Source: Candidatus Margulisiibacteriota bacterium
GTDB lineage: Bacteria > Margulisbacteria > WOR-1 > XYC2-FULL-46-14 > JAHJBW01
Length of the DNA stretch: 5,957 nucleotides
Reading direction: 5' to 3'
NCBI GenBank assembly: GCA_018813405.1
Contig: JAHJBW010000103.1
Coordinates: 1-5,957 of the forward strand
Shown here: positions 3,677-5,957 of the stretch, piece after piece
Layout of the letters: every line of letters begins with the position of its first letter
How positions within the stretch are numbered: the stretch's first letter is position 1
Notes under the pieces: model-generated
Told to the model about the DNA's origin: nothing
The model's input: the letters and a program-made list of their open reading frames with translations, nothing else
Databases searched by the model: none
Program-made: the position numbers and the translations under genes

Positions 3677-5957
3677 TTATATATCTTCGCTGCTGCGGGG
3701 CAGTGACACCTTGAAGGTGGTGCCTTTGCCAAGCTCGCTTTTAACATCGATCGATCCGCGATGTCCGTCGATAATGCTGTGGGAGATGGTCAGGCCAAGT
3801 CCTGTGCCTGCATATTTGGTGGTAAAGAAAGGATCGAACAGTTTTTTCAGGTGGTCTGGAGCAATGCCATGGCCAGAGTCGGAGACAATCACCACGATAT
3901 CCTGGACCTCGTTCTCGATCTTTTTGCCTTCAGCAGTCTCTACGACCAGGTGCCCGCCGTTGGGCATGGCATGGATGGCGTTCAGGATAAGGTTGGAGAA
4001 GACCTGCACCAGCTGGTCGTGGTCGCCCATTATGGGCGGGATGTCAGAGAATTTTTTCAGTATCTTGATCTTGGCCTCATCAGCCTGCCGCTGATAATAT
4101 TTGATCTGTTCGTCGAGCAGTCGGTTCATGTCAACCTGCTCGAATTTGGGCGCGCTGGCGCGGGCAAAGCCCAGCAGGCTTTCGACAATGCGGTCAATGC
4201 GGTTTATCTCTTTGGGCATGATGTCTATGAACTTCTTCCTGAATTCTTCATCCTGGAACTTGACAGGCAAAAGCTGGGAAAGCACCTTCATGGACGAAAG
4301 TGGATTTTTTATCTCGTGGGCCATGCCCGCGGCCATGGTGCCCAGAGCGCCCAGCTTGTCAGCCCTTCGCACTTTGTTCTCCAGTTCTTTTACCTCTGAA
4401 AGGTCCATCATTGAAAGCAGTATCCCTATCTTTTTACCCTGGCCGTCGTAGAGCAGGTTGGTGCTGATGGAAACTGGGACTTTGCCTTTTTCGTATGAGA
4501 TAAAAGCGTCCTCTTTGTTGGAAACCGTGGTATTGTTAAGCGCTTTTTCGATATACTTATCAAATGCACAGCCCGACTGAAAGAGGTTCTTATAGTTCTT
4601 GCCGACAACATTATTTGCTTTACAGCCGGTTATCTCTTCGGCTGTAGGGTTAAATGTAATGACATCACCGCGCATGTCGGTGGTAAGGACGCCCGACACC
4701 ATTGAGTTGAGTATCTCCTCTGAATAGTTCTTCATATTAAGCACCTCGGCGTAAAGGCGGGCGTTTTCGAGGGCCAGGGCGGTCTGGTTGGCCAGGGCGC
4801 CAAGCAGATCAAGGTCTTCCGAGGTAAAACTGCCGCCGGACAGCTTGGACCCCAGGCAGATAATGCCGGTAAGCTCTTTTTTGAACAGGATGGGGACCCA
4901 CACGTTCATGCCGATCCTGCGCATTTCGTCCATAATATCTGACAGCAGTTTTCTGCGGACCGCCAGGTCGCTGTCGGCAATGTTCAATTTGGCGATCTCG
5001 TTCTCCACTTCGTCAAGAATGAGTATGTCCTTGGCGACCCTGAGCCAGCTTACGATAGGGCTGTTCTCGTCGATCTCGATCCTTTTATAGCGGCCAATGC
5101 CTTCTTTAAGCTCGACAGGCACAGACCTGAAGCGGCTCTTTTTTATGTCCAGTATCAAAAAGGATATTTCCGACACGTGCATTGTGTCTATGAAGGTTGT
5201 GACAATGGCCCTGGCAAGGTCCTCGAGCTTGATGATAGAAGTAATGGCCTTGCTGACTTCCCTGATCGCTTTTTGATAATCAAAGCGCTCACCAAGAAAA
5301 ATTTTTTCAGAAGTAGTTTGGAGCCATACGACCACGGGATGATATGCAATTGCCAAGAGTGCCGAAATCGATGCCAAAGCAAATATTTGCCATCCGCCCA
5401 GCATTCCTCTTAAAAAATACCTGAAGAAGTTGGCAACGGCAACATAAAGAACAATAAGCACTATTGTTACTACAACATATACCATCCCTCTTTGAAGCAC
5501 TACTTCAACGCTCAATAGCCGATGTTTAACGATTGCATATGCTGTACACACCAACATTATTATCGAAGTATACGGACCAAGCCAGGTAAGACCCGACAAT
5601 CCAATGAAGGGCATAATAACATTTGTGGTCAGGACAAGTATGGCCGAGAGAAATATCCCCAAAAATATATATTTTACCTGTATTTTTTGGAAACCCGCCA
5701 GAATGCGGGTTTTTTTGTAAAAATTAAGAAATGCCAAAGCCAGGTATACTAAAGCATAGGCAACGAAAAAAATGTAGGCAGGGCCGTATATTGCCTTGAT
5801 CACCCCATCAAGCATTATTGTGTTGCCCCTGACAACCTGATTCGTAAGAACAAGAACAGGTAAAATCACAGCCGGCAACCAGATAAGGAGCTGGTTTCTT
5901 AAAATGGGCCTTTGTTCCGCAAAAGGGAACACACAGCTAAAGAATAATGTTATTGAA
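3677..5957 (-). CDS. Membrane sensor histidine kinase (7TM-type sensor, GAF, PAS, HisKA, HATPase_c), 5' end beyond the window
   Basis: Residues are counted from the GTG at 5932, but the frame stays open to the window edge (eight more codons, SITLFFSC), so the true start lies outside. Six hydrophobic segments are visible at about 16-34, 51-72, 86-105, 116-135, 148-170 and 182-203. The first four resemble the C-terminal part of the histidine-kinase 7TM sensor region. A GAF domain (about 230-395) is followed by a PAS domain (402-512, with NPTAEEITG), HisKA with autophosphorylated H539 (MAHEIKNPL), and HATPase_c with N box (N647, N651), G1 (DSGHG, 685-689), F box (LFDPFFTT) and G2 (GTGLGL, 709-714). 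All catalytic boxes are intact. It should sit in the inner membrane, sense a membrane or intracellular signal, and phosphorylate the regulator encoded 27 bases downstream. The signal is unknown. The GTG is not a credible start: it has no SD and begins in the middle of a conserved sensor segment. Confidence 0.95.
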   Translation of the reverse strand, partial: SITLFFSCVFPFAEQRPILRNQLLIWLPAVILPVLVLTNQVVRGNTIMLDGVIKAIYGPAYIFFVAYALVYLALAFLNFYKKTRILAGFQKIQVKYIFLGIFLSAILVLTTNVIMPFIGLSGLTWLGPYTSIIMLVCTAYAIVKHRLLSVEVVLQRGMVYVVVTIVLIVLYVAVANFFRYFLRGMLGGWQIFALASISALLAIAYHPVVVWLQTTSEKIFLGERFDYQKAIREVSKAITSIIKLEDLARAIVTTFIDTMHVSEISFLILDIKKSRFRSVPVELKEGIGRYKRIEIDENSPIVSWLRVAKDILILDEVENEIAKLNIADSDLAVRRKLLSDIMDEMRRIGMNVWVPILFKKELTGIICLGSKLSGGSFTSEDLDLLGALANQTALALENARLYAEVLNMKNYSEEILNSMVSGVLTTDMRGDVITFNPTAEEITGCKANNVVGKNYKNLFQSGCAFDKYIEKALNNTTVSNKEDAFISYEKGKVPVSISTNLLYDGQGKKIGILLSMMDLSEVKELENKVRRADKLGALGTMAAGMAHEIKNPLSSMKVLSQLLPVKFQDEEFRKKFIDIMPKEINRIDRIVESLLGFARASAPKFEQVDMNRLLDEQIKYYQRQADEAKIKILKKFSDIPPIMGDHDQLVQVFSNLILNAIHAMPNGGHLVVETAEGKKIENEVQDIVVIVSDSGHGIAPDHLKKLFDPFFTTKYAGTGLGLTISHSIIDGHRGSIDVKSELGKGTTFKVSLPRSSEDI
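5691..5716 (+). terminator. Terminator-like hairpin on the strand antisense to the kinase gene
   Basis: A perfect 8-bp stem (5691-5698 with 5705-5712: AAACCCGC/GCGGGTTT) has a 6-base loop, and the T run (5710-5716) begins in the stem's descending arm. In the plus direction this has the full form of an intrinsic terminator. In the minus (coding) direction the stem is followed by CC and then A residues rather than T, so it should not stop the kinase mRNA. No plus-strand gene is seen that it could serve; it may be a chance product of the Lys-Lys-Thr-Arg codons. Confidence 0.45.

Noticed and set aside
3761..4399. Plus-strand open frame of 212 codons antisense to the kinase core
   Set aside because: It covers HisKA and HATPase_c coding sequence, reads as the mirror of those codons, and has no promoter or recognisable domain.
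4621..4646. 8-bp perfect inverted repeat with a 10-base loop in the PAS-coding part of the kinase
   Set aside because: No T run on either strand and the loop is inside coding sequence; likely a chance result of the codons for PTAEEITGC.

Overview
This is bacterial chromosomal DNA at roughly 50% GC by eye, fully packed with genes: four complete or near-complete coding regions plus one fragment, and no gap over 70 bases. There are no tRNAs, rRNAs, CRISPR arrays or insertion sequences. The gene content (LigB-like dioxygenase plus AMMECR1 protein, a phosphohexomutase of the type seen in archaea and Bacteroidetes, and a membrane histidine kinase with an NtrC-like regulator) does not fix a phylum. 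The sequence looks like an uncultured, deep-branching bacterium; that is inference only.

Left part (1-962, minus strand): a class III extradiol dioxygenase B-like protein is followed without any gap by an AMMECR1-domain protein that runs off the left edge. In many bacteria these two domains form one polypeptide. Here a single TAA, followed at once by an in-frame ATG, separates them. Middle (963-2368): a 68-base divergent promoter region, then a plus-strand phosphohexomutase that supplies sugar phosphates for envelope or glycan synthesis. Right part (2357-5957, minus strand): a multi-TM histidine kinase (7TM-type sensor, GAF, PAS, HisKA, HATPase_c), open at the right edge, and 27 bases downstream an NtrC-architecture response regulator. 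The regulator's stop overlaps the end of the mutase gene tail to tail by 12 bases.

Two things stand out. First, the regulator keeps the receiver / AAA+ / Fis-type HTH layout, but every motif a sigma-54 activator needs is gone (Walker A lysine, GAFTGA, Walker B acid pair, sensor I, arginine-finger segment, sensor II arginine). It is therefore probably an ATPase-dead, sigma-54-independent regulator. Second, the three genes that have a recognisable promoter of their own all have the -10 hexamer only 10-14 bases before the start codon and no Shine-Dalgarno sequence. This implies leaderless mRNAs. The one clearly operon-internal gene, AMMECR1, does carry an SD-like AAAGG.

The kinase and regulator very likely form one phosphorelay. 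The dioxygenase-like and AMMECR1 proteins very likely act together, possibly with a radical SAM partner beyond the left edge, although the biochemical role of that family is unknown.
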